DNA from: Labia minor
Lineage: Eukaryota > Arthropoda > Insecta > Dermaptera > Spongiphoridae
Reading direction: 5' to 3'
Assembly (NCBI GenBank): GCA_963082975.1
Contig: OY720345.1
Span: 26,916,611 to 26,980,610 of the forward strand
Length of the DNA: 64,000 nucleotides
The notes under the pieces were generated by a model. The model was not told the DNA's origin and ran no database searches. It was given only the letters and a program-made list of their open reading frames with translations. Positions 20,683 to 33,305 of this stretch are shown here, piece after piece (position 1 is the first letter of the stretch; every line of letters starts with the position of its first letter). Both the position numbers and the translations under genes were made by a program.

Positions 20683-21370
20683 TAAGTGTCTCCACTCGAC
20701 TATCTCCCAATTTTAAAAATTGGAGTAAATCGGTTTGGCTTCTGAGTGGCTCATATGTAGAGATAGATTGTTATTATTATATAAATTAGCTGGAGTGTCT
20801 CCACTCGACTATCTCGCAATTTGAATTGGATTAAATAACATAATATATTATATTTAAATTAATTTATTTTATTAAATTATAAATTAAAATTAATAAATAA
20901 TATTTATTAAACCAGCGCGTGTTTGGCTCTTTGTTGATGGCACCACGTCACGTGCTATCGCGTGATTTGCAGTCGTGTTAAATAATTAATTCCGGTACTT
21001 TCAGCGATTCAATCATGCTGAAATTCTATATATAGAAATTTTATACAATTTTTAATCATGTGAAAAATTATCAAACATATATATTTATTTTTACGGTCAA
21101 TTTAGAGGAAAAAAAATCAAAACGTGGAAGGTAATGACCCTCTTCCGGTTTATCTACATTTCTCAAAAGTTGACAGAAAGCTACGAATTTTGAATAATTC
21201 TTGTGTACCAAATTTCATTATTCTAGCTCAAACGGTTTTTGCGTATCTTGTCTACATTCACACACACACACAGACATTTTTTTCAACCTTATGGATTCAG
21301 AAACCTTCAAAACGTATTAAAAACATCAAAATCTCTACATCGAAAATTTTCCTGATCGCAAAAATAGAAT
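20683..21370 (+). mobile_element. DINE-like family B copy with a duplicated 5' end
   Basis: Starts CTGGAGTGTCTCCACTCGAC at 20790; a partial extra 5' end (GTGTCTCCACTCGACTATCT) lies at 20685. Family traits seen in five copies here are the 5' hairpin GAGTGTCTCCACTC, ACTATCTCGC near the 5' end, the block GCGTGTTTGGCTCTTTGTTG, a central CA microsatellite (21261-21272) and, in other copies, a 3' hairpin ACTATCTCTGGCGAGATAGT. The layout parallels family A. No ORF. Confidence 0.65.
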
Positions 21371-23651
21371 AAAAAGAAGAAATGTAAAAATAAATAAAAT
21401 TAAAAAAAAAAAATAAAAATAAAGAAGATTGAATTTAAAATTTTTGTCTATATGCCTGACCACCTAATAATTCCAATTCTCATCTTCTAAATGTATTTCA
21501 AGTCACGATTTCACATATAAAAAATAAAAAAAAAATACATAGACACCCCCATTAATGATTAAAAGCATTCGAACAAGAAAAGTACTAGGGACAAGATGCT
21601 AACCATTGCCAGGATTATAATTGTTGATTTATGGAAATGTCTATAGAGAGAGAAGGAGGAAGATAAAAGATTTTTTTTTTACTTTAGAGATTTATCTACC
21701 ATTTAGCAAGGGATCTATTTGGCAAATTCATTTCCATCGTTTCGTTTAATACACACAGACACAAAAAGTAGCAGGGAATTCATCCAGAAAATCGGGCTAT
21801 TTAGTGAATTTATTGACATTTTAAATTTCTTTTTTTTCCAAAGTAATGAAATTCAGTTAATCATTTAATATAAGTTTATATTTTGGTTAAATATTTATTT
21901 TCTTTTAAATTAAAATAAAATAAAAAGTAGGTGGTAAGAGATTAAAGTTATTTTTTTATTTATTTTCATATATTTATTTTAGATCGTATTTTTTAATTTC
22001 ATATAAAAAAATTTATTTACTTTTATTTTAATCCATTAATGTAATATTTAATAATCGATTAAAGTTTTTTTTAAAGGTTTTGTGACGTTTTCCATGGTTC
22101 AATTTAATTGTACAATAATATTAATATTGAACAATATTTATTAAAAAATTGTCAATATTATTGTACTTTGTAAAATGATCTTAAAGAATTTTTAATTTTT
22201 TTCTTTGTTATTTAACCCACCACGTTATGAATATATTAAATGTCATGAATATATGATTTTTAGTTGAAGGGTTAAAAGAATAATTCATCAGACAATTAAG
22301 TCCTGCGATGATATATCTAATTGTACTCTTAATTCCCATTTTTCCCCTTTCAACCCAAACCTTTCTCCACCATCTCAACCCCTTTCCATCATATCGTAAT
22401 TCTTTTTGCATGTTTAGCACCTCCCACACTCCACATCTTTAAACGTTAGTATCTACTTATTTATTTTTTTTATAGGGTCATTATGTCCATCTTTATAGAG
22501 ACACTTGTTTCAATAAAAATGACGCCACTGATGTCACCTGCATTTTATAGGGCCAGTCGTAAACTCGGAAATGAATACATCGAGGAGAGAGAGAGAGAGA
22601 AATGTGTCGAGGAGTATTTCACCAGCGGGCCATTCCCTGAACCAAAGGGGATTAGGGCTGCTCTATTTTTCATATACCAGCGCCACCGACCCTTTGAACC
22701 CCTCTCCCCTACATTCACTCCCTTACCACCCAAAAGCAGTTTGAATAAATAAATTATTGGCCATCTAGCCACATGAACACAAAATTTAAACGATGTTAGA
22801 CAACCATTATTAGATTATTAATTATATTTTGTTGAGGTAAAATTAAAATAAATGCTAGTTCATTTTCATAATATTTATTAATAAATAAGTGAAAAGAAAT
22901 TATGTGTAAAATGATATGATAATTAATTTATCGGATTATTTTAAATGAGAGTACAAAATATTGAGAAAAGGATTTAAAACTCTTTTATTGTGATAAATCT
23001 GTTGAAATATCAATGCGTATCTCTAACTTTAATATTATATTTTTTTATGTTCAACGAAATATTCAACGTTATCAATCTCTAACGTTCTTTTCAAGAGCAA
23101 CTGCCCTCAATGCATAGAGATCGTGCAATTCTTTGTTAAACAATGTTCTCCATTCTCCAATGAACTCAACTTTTTTTGGAGGATCATATTCTCAAATACC
23201 CTAAATAATGCCTCAAATCCATACAATACAACGGATAAAATAATACATTCTTTTTATAGATTTTAATTTCGATAATAATTTTGAATAGATCACCTTTTTT
23301 ACTGCTTAATAAAATCCAATTTAAACCTTATTTTTCTTCAAGAATATTAATCTTTGTATCTAAAATATTTAAATATATACCTGTATGTTTGTTTAGGTTT
23401 CTCCGCGAAACTTTTTATTATTATGACAAATTATTTCCAGATTATTTTCATGTTCAATTGCAAGAACTCAGTCTCAACGTTTCAGTGTTCATTTTGGCGC
23501 CATTTATGAAAATGTTTATTTAGGACGGAATTTTTGGGGGGATCTCAGTCTCAGTCGGAGAGTAGAAGTTGGAATTTTGGGTTGAATGGGTGGCTAATTT
23601 CCCAATGAAACGTGAAAATAACACGGAAATAGTTTATCATAATAATATATA
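21371..23651. other. AT-rich stretch without recognised gene
   Basis: A GC-richer piece at 22530-22750 includes a (GA)n tract and an open frame of 89 codons with no domain. I do not call it a gene. Confidence 0.5.
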
Positions 23652-23659
23652 TATATATG

Positions 23660-23957
23660 CAGTGGCCTAACTAGGGGGAGCGGGGGGGCAGGGGGGACAT
23701 ATGTCCCCGGGCGCCAAATTTAGGAGGCGCAAAATTAGAGAAGCCAATTTGGAACAAAAGAAGAATTAATATTTAAAGTTAAACTGTATTTTGTGTAAGT
23801 CAATAAATATTATTTATACGCTTATTAAAATCTGTTAAACCTGTTTCGTTATTCGTCATTAATATTCTTTAAAAAAAATTAAATTAAATATATATAAGAA
23901 AGGGGGCGCTTATTTCTCAGTTGCCCCCAGGCGCAAGAACCTCACGGTACGCCACTG
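23660..23957. mobile_element. hAT-like MITE
   Basis: The ends read inward are CAGTGGCCTAACTAGGGGG and CAGTGGCGTACCGTGAGG, typical hAT termini. The flanks TATATATG (23652-23659) and TATATATA (23958-23965) agree in 7 of 8 bases, but both lie in AT microsatellites. The body has GGCGC-rich blocks at each end and no ORF. Confidence 0.75.
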
Positions 23958-23965
23958 TATATATA

Positions 23966-25006
23966 TATATATATATATATACATTTCCTAATTTTTATAA
24001 TATTTTTAGATAAGTGGATAATTTAAAATTTAATTTAATTAATTATTTTAAATAATCCTTGGTTTTTATTTTCCAATATATTTCTCATGAAGTTTGTATG
24101 TAGTTTTGTATTCTATATATTGTTATTTGTTAATTTGATTGAGTGAGTTGAGTTTAGAACACAATTCTACTCATTCAAGGAACGTAGACTTTAGAAATAG
24201 TTGAAATTTTTTTTCTTTTATCTTTGTGAAAGATTTTTGTTTCTTTTTTGTTTTTTATTTGATTTGTTAGAAGAACGACACCCTGTTTGCAATCTACTTG
24301 TGCAACATCAATTTAATTTCATTGGAAGCTTTGATTTGATGTGGTGGGTCTTTGTAGGGGTGAAGAGAATAGGTGGTCGAAGGTCACTCACTTTTAGGAC
24401 ATCCTTGGTTGTCCCTTGACTATTAGAACGATTGTTTCTAAGTGGAAAGGCAAGAGAAGTAATTTCGTAATGCCCCCTTCTCTGTCAATCACAATTCCAC
24501 TCAACTCCTTGGTTCATTTACCTAATTGTTATGAATAAATCATTTGGAATATAAATCTTGTAGATTTCATTTCAATCTTATCTTCCACCATTAATTATCC
24601 ATTAAAATAAAAAATTATGATTTAAAATAAAATTTTATTTCATATATATATATATAAATTCCGATTAGGATTTAGTTTTTTGTTAAGAATATATTTAATG
24701 ATACATTTGCTATTTACAGTTTAAGATCAGTAAAAAAGGAAAATTTATAAATTATTTAAAATTGAACTCTGGTCTTTAAAAATTATTTTGAAAAATGAAA
24801 AGATAGAATAAAATGAAAATACGGAAATAAAGAAGATCAACGATAGACAATGATAATTACTGAATGGGAACCTAGAAATAGGAACCAAAATTGTGAAAGT
24901 CTCCCAAAAAGATGGTTAAAAATTTGTTATGTGTATATATAATTGTAATGTGATGTATAAAAACTTATTTATTAGATAACTACAAAGGGAATGATTAAAT
25001 AAAATA
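23966..25006. other. AT-rich stretch without recognised gene
   Basis: No domain-bearing ORF is visible. Confidence 0.5.
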
Positions 25007-25672
25007 TACGAGAGTCATTCGATAAGTAAAGAGATAAATGGCTAAATCTCAAAAACAATTTATTTGATTCTTAAAAAATTCAGGCTTTTTTCAACATAAT
25101 CACTTTCCACAGTTATGTACTTTTCTCTTCTCTCTTGCAGCTTCCTAAGCTTCAAAAATTGAGTTGGGAGGTCTTTCCTGATCCTGCCTACATTAACGAC
25201 CTTGCCCCATCTAAGATTTACCTTTTTGGACCACTCAAAGACGCCCTTCGTGCCAAAAAGATCTGTTAACACACTATGAGCGGGGCGCGTATTTGTACCC
25301 GTAGCGGGGACTGCCACTTATAAGCGGGGCGGGTATTTATACCCGTTGTCACTTATATAATATATATTTTCCCTTGTGTCACTTAAAATTACTTATTTTA
25401 AACGATAACTAATACATATCCCTCATATAAGTGGCAACGGGTATAAATACCCGCCCCGCTCATAGTGTGTTATCAATGAAGAAGTTAAGGAATCGGTACA
25501 AAAGTGGCTTCGGGGTAATTCTTCGCCAGAGAATTAAGAAGATTTTTTTAATATAAACACTCCCCACAGTTATGCACTTAAATTAAAAAATAGCCTGAAT
25601 TTTGTAAGAATTAAATAAACCGTTTTGGAGCTATAGCCATTTGTCTGTTTAATTATTGAATGACCCTCAGAT
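25007..25672 (+). mobile_element. mariner-type element with long inverted ends, interrupted by a TTAA MITE
   Basis: The ends, read inward, are GAGAGTCATTCGATAAGTAA and GAGGGTCATTCAATAATTAA, and similarity continues for about 100 bp (AAATGGCTA, AAATTCAGGCT). The coding scrap on the plus strand reads NDLAPSKIYLFGPLKDALRAK, which contains the third catalytic Asp (DLAPS) of mariner. After the MITE it reads NEEVKESVQKWLRG. Only this C-terminal part remains and there is a frameshift at the MITE site. Confidence 0.75.
25270..25469. mobile_element. TTAA MITE, second copy, asymmetric arms
   Basis: Flanked by TTAA at 25266-25269 and by TTAT, one base off, at 25470-25473. The left arm has two GCGGGGCG.GTATTT modules; the right arm has only one. 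It is therefore 44 bp shorter than the copy at 14846-15089. Confidence 0.8.
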
Positions 25673-27457
25673 ATAAATTTCTTATAGCCATGCAATGATT
25701 AATAAAAACAAAGTGAAATTAACCCAAGAAAAAATAAAATTTATTTATGTCTTGTATATTTTTCTAAAAAATGTTAAATAATAAATAAATATAATAATCT
25801 CAAAAATTTAATAACATAATCAGATATATAATTAAAGAAAATATTGAAATTTGGAAAAATATACTTGTTTTGAAGTTTTCCCAGTTTGAAATTTTAATAT
25901 TTATTTTTTATATTTATATAATAGTTTCTATTTATTAATTAATTTTATCTCAAATTTGAAAATATTAAAAATTGAAAATTTGTTTTATGATCTTTAAAGA
26001 GAATCTATAATATATAAACTATAAAAGCTAAATAAATATAAAAATTTATATAAAAATCTTACTTAAAATCATCAGATCATATCTTATTCAATCATTACTC
26101 ATAAATAAATCAATTTCCTTTTCCGACAAATTGACATATCATATTTAATCTAAAGATATGTCACTAAGAACATATGTTGGTCGTGTTAAAAGAAATGTTT
26201 GTGGTTTTAAAACCATGAAAATGAAATTCTTCGAGAAAGGAAAAATATATTTAAAGAATAAAACTGAGGAATATTTTAGATAAATTTGTCTACTTTTTCT
26301 TCTCACTTTTAGTACAGTCGTATATCTTATGCTGTTTTTGTTTAAATTTCCTATCTTTTTTTTTCTTTCCATGAACCTTTTTGATTATTTGTCATATGTG
26401 ATTTGGATGCGTTTAGAAAATCTATTCTTGATAAGATTTGTGTGGAAAGAAAAAGAAATCCGTATAAAAGGAATATATCGTATTTATTTTTATTTTATTT
26501 TATTTGTTTTGTTTTTTTTCCACTAGGATTAATTTTCAATTTCTTTCTTTTGATTGTCCGGCGTTTGTTTGTTGGTTGTACCTTCCTAGCTATCCATACA
26601 AGAATATATTACATAGGATCTCGTATATTTCTTTGATCTTGGAGGACGACTCCCTCGCCCTGGACCCTTCAAACCTCACTACTGAATTCAACTTTTCACA
26701 TCAAGCAATATATGGGAAGAGATGAAACACGTCCCAGTATAAAGGGCCAGTTCGCCAAATGTGTAAAAATTATACACTACTAACACATCCAATCATTTCA
26801 TCGGTTTCTCATCAATATGCCTATCTCCTGTCAGCTGATCCCCAAGGACTTTGATCTATTATTGAATTTAATAGGATCTGCATTTATTTATAGCTCACAG
26901 TTGGCCTAGTAATTAATTCACTAAGAAACTCTGATTACGGTTGTCAAATTATAAGTACAGAGAGGGGATTTAAGCGAGCTAGTTTAGTATTTGATAAACT
27001 TATCTGACTATTAAATAACAAATTCAAATACAATATTTTGTTAAACTAGTTCAAAATTTAACAGTTGAAACAACACTTTCATTGAGACCATACATTTGCA
27101 TTTACAATTGTCATATTGTTTATAAAATTCAGAGAGGAATTTAATGAATAATAATAAAATGTACTATACGCTTGGTACTATTGATCTTGGATTTTGAATA
27201 AAGTAAATTATTAACATTAATTAACAAGTTATTTTATTTTCAAATGATTGAATAAGGATTAGCAAGATGGTTGTTTATAAGAATTTTAAGTGATAAAAGA
27301 TTAATAGATAATACAATGGTGGGGAGAGTAAAGCCAGAGATATTAAAAAAACATTAGAATTTTTTTCGATATCCTATTAATATGTAAAAAGACAAATATT
27401 CACATACTTTTCATTGACTGATTAGAAATGTTTTTTAATAATTTAATAAAAAAAAAT
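25673..27457. other. AT-rich stretch without recognised gene
   Basis: Three overlapping open frames at 26329-26725 carry no domain and disagree in frame. I see no gene. Confidence 0.5.
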
Positions 27458-28070
27458 CTGGAGTGTCTTCACTCGAAAATCTCGCATATTAGAATTGGAA
27501 TAATTATCATATATTATATTTAAATTAAATTTAATTAATTAAATTATATATAAAAACTAATAAATAATATTTATTAAACCAGCACGTGTTTGGCTCTTTG
27601 ATGATGGCACCACGTCACGTGCTGGCGCGTGAAAAGCAGTCAACGTGTTAAAAAATTTAAATAATTAATTCCAGTACTGTCAGCGATTCAATCAAGCTGA
27701 AATTCTATATATATATCAATTTTATAAAATTTTTCATCACGTGAAAAACTATCAAACATATATCTTTATTTTTACAGTCACTTTAGAGGAAAAAAAATCA
27801 AAACGTGGTAGGTAACGGTCCTCTTCCAAATGAGCTACATTTCTCAATAGAAAACAACTAATTTTGAATAATGCCCGTGTACAATTATTCTAGCTCAAAC
27901 CGTTTTTGCGTAATCTTGGTTACATACTTACAGACATACACACACACACACCGACAGACATTTTTCTCAACCTTAGTGAAAATGACTGAGGGACCTTCAA
28001 AACGTATAAAACATCAAAATCTCGACATCGAAAATTTTTGTGATCTCAATACTATCTCTGCCGAAATAGT
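27458..28070 (+). mobile_element. DINE-like family B copy
   Basis: Starts CTGGAGTGTCTTCACTCG and ends in the degraded hairpin ACTATCTCTGCCGAAATAGT. It carries GGCACCACGTCACGTGCTGG, ATTCCAGTACTGTCAGCG and a CA microsatellite at 27939-27950. Confidence 0.7.
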
Positions 28071-28133
28071 AAAAATTAGTGATTTAAACGTTTTGTCACT
28101 TGACCAAAAATTCTAATCAGAACGGAAAATCAG

Positions 28134-28316
28134 AAAGGGATTTTTATTAATACACCACATATTTGTATAATTTATTTATTTAGTTGCCCCGACTCAAGCG
28201 GAGTAAGCGTACGGTACTTGATAACGACTGCAGAATAAGCAGTGGAAACGTTGTTCATTTATTTAACTAAATAAATAAATTATACAAATATGATGTGTTT
28301 TAATAAAAATCCCTTT
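28134..28316. mobile_element. MITE with about 50-bp inverted repeats
   Basis: Ends, read inward: AAAGGGATTTTTATTAATAC and AAAGGGATTTTTATTAAAAC. Both continue with ATATTTGTATAATTTATTTA. The core of about 80 bp is GC-richer and has no ORF. No clear target duplication. Confidence 0.75.
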
Positions 28317-28978
28317 AATCATTATCAAAATCACAAAACTTTTAATAAATATATTCAGAACGTGTGATGTGTCTGCACTACCAAACCATTGTACTTTATC
28401 ATTTTGTAAAACAGGAGTAATTTTTTTTTTTAATTAATCTAAATGTAAGCATTTTGTATATTATATAATAACTAGAGTCGTGAAAGGAAATAGTTCGAAT
28501 TTGCCAAGAGTTGATGACTTTATGGTAACAGCAATTTCTGTGCAGCAGTGTTTAGAAATGCAAACATCTATGTAAGTAACTATTACCATTGTTATTAGAC
28601 ATAATTATTTTTTGATTAATCTATCTAATTATTAATATTATTATTATTATTATTAATTTTAGTCGACAATTTGTGTACTTTTAATATAATTGTTTCGATG
28701 TGTTTAGATCGTTATCAAGGTCTATAAAATTCAAATATGAATTTGTTAATAATTGTTGATAACATTATTTAATGGATCACATACAAACAATCAATGGTTT
28801 AGCATATAAATGTTGATCTTATACCATAAAACAAATACCGCAAATTTCCCATGTTTTTTTTTGGTTTATAGTATAAACTAGTACATAAATGAAAAGCACT
28901 AATTTAATCACAACATAAAAGTGCTAGAATATAATTGAATCTTGCAATATTTGATCTCTCTGCATGTTTGACCTTAAT

Positions 28979-29026
<48 letters not shown>

Positions 29027-29140
29027 TTTTAAAAATTATGTCCCTATTTAAATGTAATGTTTGTTCACCTTATCAAAACATTATATTTGTTATATGCATG
29101 TAGACTTGATATCTTATTTATTTTATTATACGTACATGGC
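28317..29140. other. AT-rich stretch with long AT microsatellite
   Basis: (AT)n at 28978-29021. No gene recognised. Confidence 0.5.
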
Positions 29141-29450
29141 TATCAATTTTGGCGCCCTGAGCTATAAACCAATTAACGCTCTAGGCCTAGGCATAAAAAT
29201 TCTTAAACATGATTTTTTTAATATTCATTTCATTGCAGTTATAAATAAAATTATTTTGTTAAATGAAGTTCCCGTTAACCTACATTTCATTTTTAGATAA
29301 AGCATATTTAAAAATTTCTCATTTTTACGTTGTGGCGCCCCTTAAGTTACGGCGCCCCTTGGCTGTAGTCTAAATAGCCCATACGATTATTATAGGAAAA
29401 GATGACGTCACATGAATGGACTTGATCAGGGGCAGGCAACCCGCAATCCT
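29141..29450. mobile_element. Degenerate hAT-like remnants
   Basis: GGCGCCCTGAGCTATAAACC (29151) and GTGGCGCCCCTTAAGTTACG (29332) resemble the ends of hAT families with CAGTGGCGTAACT termini. A separate single hAT end, CAGGGGCAGGCAACC, lies at 29428. None has a matching partner that I can find. Confidence 0.35.
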
Positions 29451-30876
29451 TTGCAACATTTTACGTGTCCCGCCAAAGTACCAATATAATTTTATCAACT
29501 TAGAACATGAAAAAGTGGTGAAATGTGAGCGGTCAACATAAATGTGCGCTAACAGAAGCATAGTGTAAAACCTATTTTACTGCGCAATTTTGCTTTTTTC
29601 GGAAAAATTTTATTGACTGGGAAATATCATTTTTATAGTCATATTTATACAACATTTTTCATATTCTTTAGATTATGATTTCTTGTTATTATAGTATGTG
29701 TAGTAAAAAATATAAATCAGATAATAAACATAAAATTATCTCAATTATAAATAATAAAATAAATATAATACCTACTAAGATTTATAGATTATATTATTAT
29801 TATTATTATGTATATGTAAATATAAAATATAAAAGAAACAAATTATCATATTAGAATTATAAAATATCGTTAAAAAAATGTAAATTCAATTGTATTTTAT
29901 TATTAAATTAAAATTTTTTGAATATTCATTTTTTTTTTTTTTAAAGGAATTCATTAAAAATAATACGAAAATAATGCCGAGTTTAGAAATGCAATTGGGA
30001 TTCAAAAGAGAGCGACAGACATTGTCTTAAGAAAGTTTGAAGTAGGGGAAAAGGGGCGGGGATGGGGGGTGAAGGAAGAGTGGGGGTTAGGGTGTTGTTC
30101 GCTTTCTCTTTCTCTATTCTCGTTTTCGCTTGTGTGCTCTACCTTCCTTAATACTAAATAGATAATGCCTCGGAGAAAGAAACTCAATAGTGCTGTACAG
30201 AGAAAACCCATTTAACCAACATCTTGGTCCCTTTCGCCTTCGGCCAATTAATTATACGTGGAGGGCGTGCCTTGCCCTTTCCCAGGAAGTACCTTCTGAA
30301 TTTTGAGAATACTCAACCCTGGGGGCGAAACGGAGATAAATATTTGAAAACCGAGAATTAACAAAAACAGTTCCCCAGCGAGTTTCCAACTTAATAATAT
30401 ATTTTAAATAGCCTTTTTTTTAATATTTTCTTTTTTTTCCCTTTCCTCAAAGCAATAAACTTTATTAAGGAAATTTGAAATAAACTTAATTTTGAGAGAA
30501 AGTGGGAAGTAAGGTGGTTGGTGAGGAATGGTGGGAAGATGAGATTAATTTGCAGTCGACAGAAAGCTTTTTAATAGTATTCCCTTGATAAGAATAGCAT
30601 ATTCGACGCCAGGCATCAAGCAAAGAAGAAATTCTCTTAATGTTTCATCATTGTTGCTTCTTTTGTTTCAAAATTACCATTTGTAATATTTTATTGTATT
30701 AAACTTTATAAAGGACACTTAAATATAATAAATTAATTAAAATAAAATATTTAGAATCTTATTAATGAAAGTAAATTAGCTGAATGTAATAAAAGCATCG
30801 AGTGATAAATTACTTAATTAATTTTAATAATTAATTTGTATGATGAGTTAATTGTAAAAGGTCATCATCAGCTTTC
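29451..30876. other. AT-rich stretch with a GC-richer block
   Basis: 30000-30310 is GC-richer, with G-runs and CT/CGCTTT tracts. No exon can be defined; it could be regulatory. Confidence 0.4.
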
Positions 30877-31340
30877 TACGAGGGTAGTCTGAAAGGTTTC
30901 CGACCTGACCAAGAAAATCGATGTTTTTAAATTTTTTTTTGCTATATTTTTCAACATAATCTCCATCAACACTGATACATTTCTCATAACGGTGTTCTAA
31001 TTAATTTAATTAATTAATTAATTAATTAAATTTGATTTAATTTAATTTAAGTCTCATCAACAATTATGAATCGACGCAAAAATTCGTTTGGATTACGCCT
31101 ACAGCGCCAAATTGTCGTTAGAAATGGTTTTTCGAAGCAATTTTTGGTCTAACGTTAGGAAATGCGGTACCCACGTTGCACACAGCTTTCCATATTCAAA
31201 TGGTTTTGCAAAATATTTCGCACACGTTCAGCTGACATCGTACAGGTCTCAATTATCTTGAATTTTGAAAAATAAAACAAAAAAAATTGAAAAACATCGT
31301 TTTCTTGGTCAGGTCAGAAACTTTTCAGATCACCCTCGTA
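30877..31340 (-). mobile_element. Internally deleted mariner element
   Basis: Ends: TACGAGGGTAGTCTGAAAGG and, read inward, TACGAGGGTGATCTGAAAAG, with TA target. The minus strand encodes mariner helix-turn-helix-region scraps (MSAERVRNILQNHLNM) and then NPNEFLRRF-type codons. It is longer than the sibling at 17951-18353 by about 60 bp of coding sequence. Confidence 0.85.
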
Positions 31341-31499
31341 TTAAGACTCGTTTTTCTTATTTCAACTTACAACACCTATTTCTATTAAATTATAAAGAAG
31401 CCCGTACACTATCAGTGTTCCTCCAATTGGAAGTTGGACGAAGAGGTGATTACTTTTCTCCACAAAAAATTAAATCATGAAACAACAACCACATTACAG

Positions 31500-31575
31500 A
31501 GAGTAGGGACACTTGGAGGAGGTGGTTGCTGCGGCCAAGAACTTTCGAGTTCAGTAGAGCCACAGAGATAGATAG
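31500..31575 (+). mobile_element. RTE-like LINE 3' tail
   Basis: GGCCAAGAACTTTCGAGTTC matches the 3' end of the fragment at 53690-54062, followed by a short GATAGATAGATA tail. Only the last 75 bp are present. RTE LINEs are known for short simple-repeat tails. Confidence 0.6.
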
Positions 31576-31576
31576 A

Positions 31577-31773
31577 TACACTATCAGTTTAACTACACAG
31601 TTTGAACTGTATAAAAAGACTGGACTGAAATTGTATGGGTTTGTCTGTGTAGTTTACTGGAGCAAAACTGATTCCAGAGTGACGTAAGCACAAAACAGCA
31701 CCGTTTATTCTGTTAATCGCTTAGACATGACGTCACACTTGGTAAACTGTGAAGTAAACTGAAAGTTTGTGGT
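31577..31773. mobile_element. MITE related to the MADF-gene element
   Basis: The ends, read inward, are ATACACTATCAGTTTAACT and GACCACAAACTTTCAGTTTA, both continuing with CACAGTTT. The first differs by one base from the MADF element's terminus ATACACTGTCAGTTTAACT, and the second resembles its internal GACCACACACTTTCAGT. About 197 bp, no ORF. Confidence 0.6.
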
Positions 31774-33230
31774 CTCCTTAAAAATTCGTTTAATTCCTTT
31801 AATTTTAATCAAATAAAAAAAACTTTTTTCTCAGAATTACCGAAAAATAAAAATACCTAGAAAGTTATGAATTCAATTTACTAATAAAAAAATATACAGA
31901 CAAGCAAATATAAAATTTAAATAATTCAAAATTGATTTTCCGTAAGGTTGGTTTATTTTTCATTCCCAGCAAAAACACTTCATTCGAATTATATACAATT
32001 TTTTTCACCCTTTTTCTCTTCCACTCGGTGCAATTCTTTATGAATCGGCACCCGTCCACCTCCGCAGCCCTCATCCACTAACACTTCTCATCCGCCACTC
32101 CCACTCACCCTCCCCCATATCGTTCCGTTATTTTTCTTGTTGACTTGAATTATGTAACTTGAGAAGCAGCTTTAAGAGTTAGTCGCCACTTATTGGATTT
32201 TGGACATGCTCTTATATATTTCCAATATATATGATGTTTATTAAATTTATCCGGTGTAGCTGTTCACTTTGTTATATTATTTTTTTTTTCAAATTCTAAC
32301 ATTTTTTTTCTTAAACTTATAGAAAAGGTCAATAAAAATATATAGGTATATTCTACAATTTTCTTTTATTGATATTAACAAATAAATAAATAAAATAAAT
32401 ATTATACATGGATACGAGAATAATGTTCTTTTGTCAATAGAATTTTATATCGTATATCCTAAAAAAACAAAAATTTTAATCTTTTTAATGGATGAAGTAA
32501 ATTTATATAAAACATTTCATTAAAAATCAAATTGATATTTGAAATATTATGAGAAATATAAAATACTATCATCTATTAATTTATTTAATTATTTATGTAG
32601 GAAAGCTTGTTTGGTATTTTTGTACTTTTGGTCAACACTTGGGACCTTTCGGACCATGTAGAATCCAAACCTCGCCATGTGGTATTATTTACAAGTGACT
32701 CCTTGACTTTCGAAAATATTTTCTCGGGTCTACGCAAAACTGAAACTTTGTTTAATTATCTTATTTATCATCGCAAAAATATTACTCTTTTATGTTAAAA
32801 AAAGAAAAATTTTTAGGGATATAATTTGAAGAATATGTTATATGAACTAATTAAGAAACCAATAAGTTTGGCCTTTCAAACAAACTTTTATTTCTTTTAA
32901 AAAGAAAACTTTTTTGCTCGTTCGCTAAATCGTACTTTAGACTATTATCTATTTAGCTTTAAGAATTTAAAGCTTTGTCCAAGATCTCTTTTATAATGTA
33001 AAATTTACAAATCCATTTATATATATATCAATATTAAAAAGAAAATTAAGAAGTTTTAGAGTTAGCAGAAAAAGAAGATGGTAAACTCTCTTGTAACATT
33101 CTAATTTTATTTAAAACTGCAAAAAATAATGCATTTAATTATTAGCATATATGTTAATTAAGATGAATCTAAGAGATAGTTTAATAAATATAATGTTTAT
33201 GGCCATAAATTCAAGATTCAGTGCAGGTAT
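31774..33230. other. AT-rich stretch without recognised gene
   Basis: An open frame at 32607-32798 has no recognisable domain. Confidence 0.5.
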
Positions 33231-33254
33231 AAATTTCAGATATAAATTTTTAAT

Positions 33255-33305
33255 CCGGTTTTCTGACGACGTTTCGGGTGCAAGGTCACCTTTCCTCAGG
33301 ACTAT
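33255..33305 (-). other. Possible hammerhead-like core, as in Penelope-like elements
   Basis: The minus strand has CTGAGGA, a small stem GGTG-ACCTTG-CACC, then CGAAACGTC. This order (CUGANGA, stem II, GAAA, GUC) is that of a minimal hammerhead ribozyme. I cannot find a convincing stem I, so it may be a decayed copy or chance. Confidence 0.3.

Noticed and set aside
22483..22752. 89-codon plus frame
   Set aside because: Contains a (GA)n tract and is open on the other strand as well; no domain.
26329..26725. Three overlapping plus-strand open frames
   Set aside because: Low-complexity Phe/Leu/Tyr-rich translations of T-rich DNA, no domain, mutually exclusive frames.
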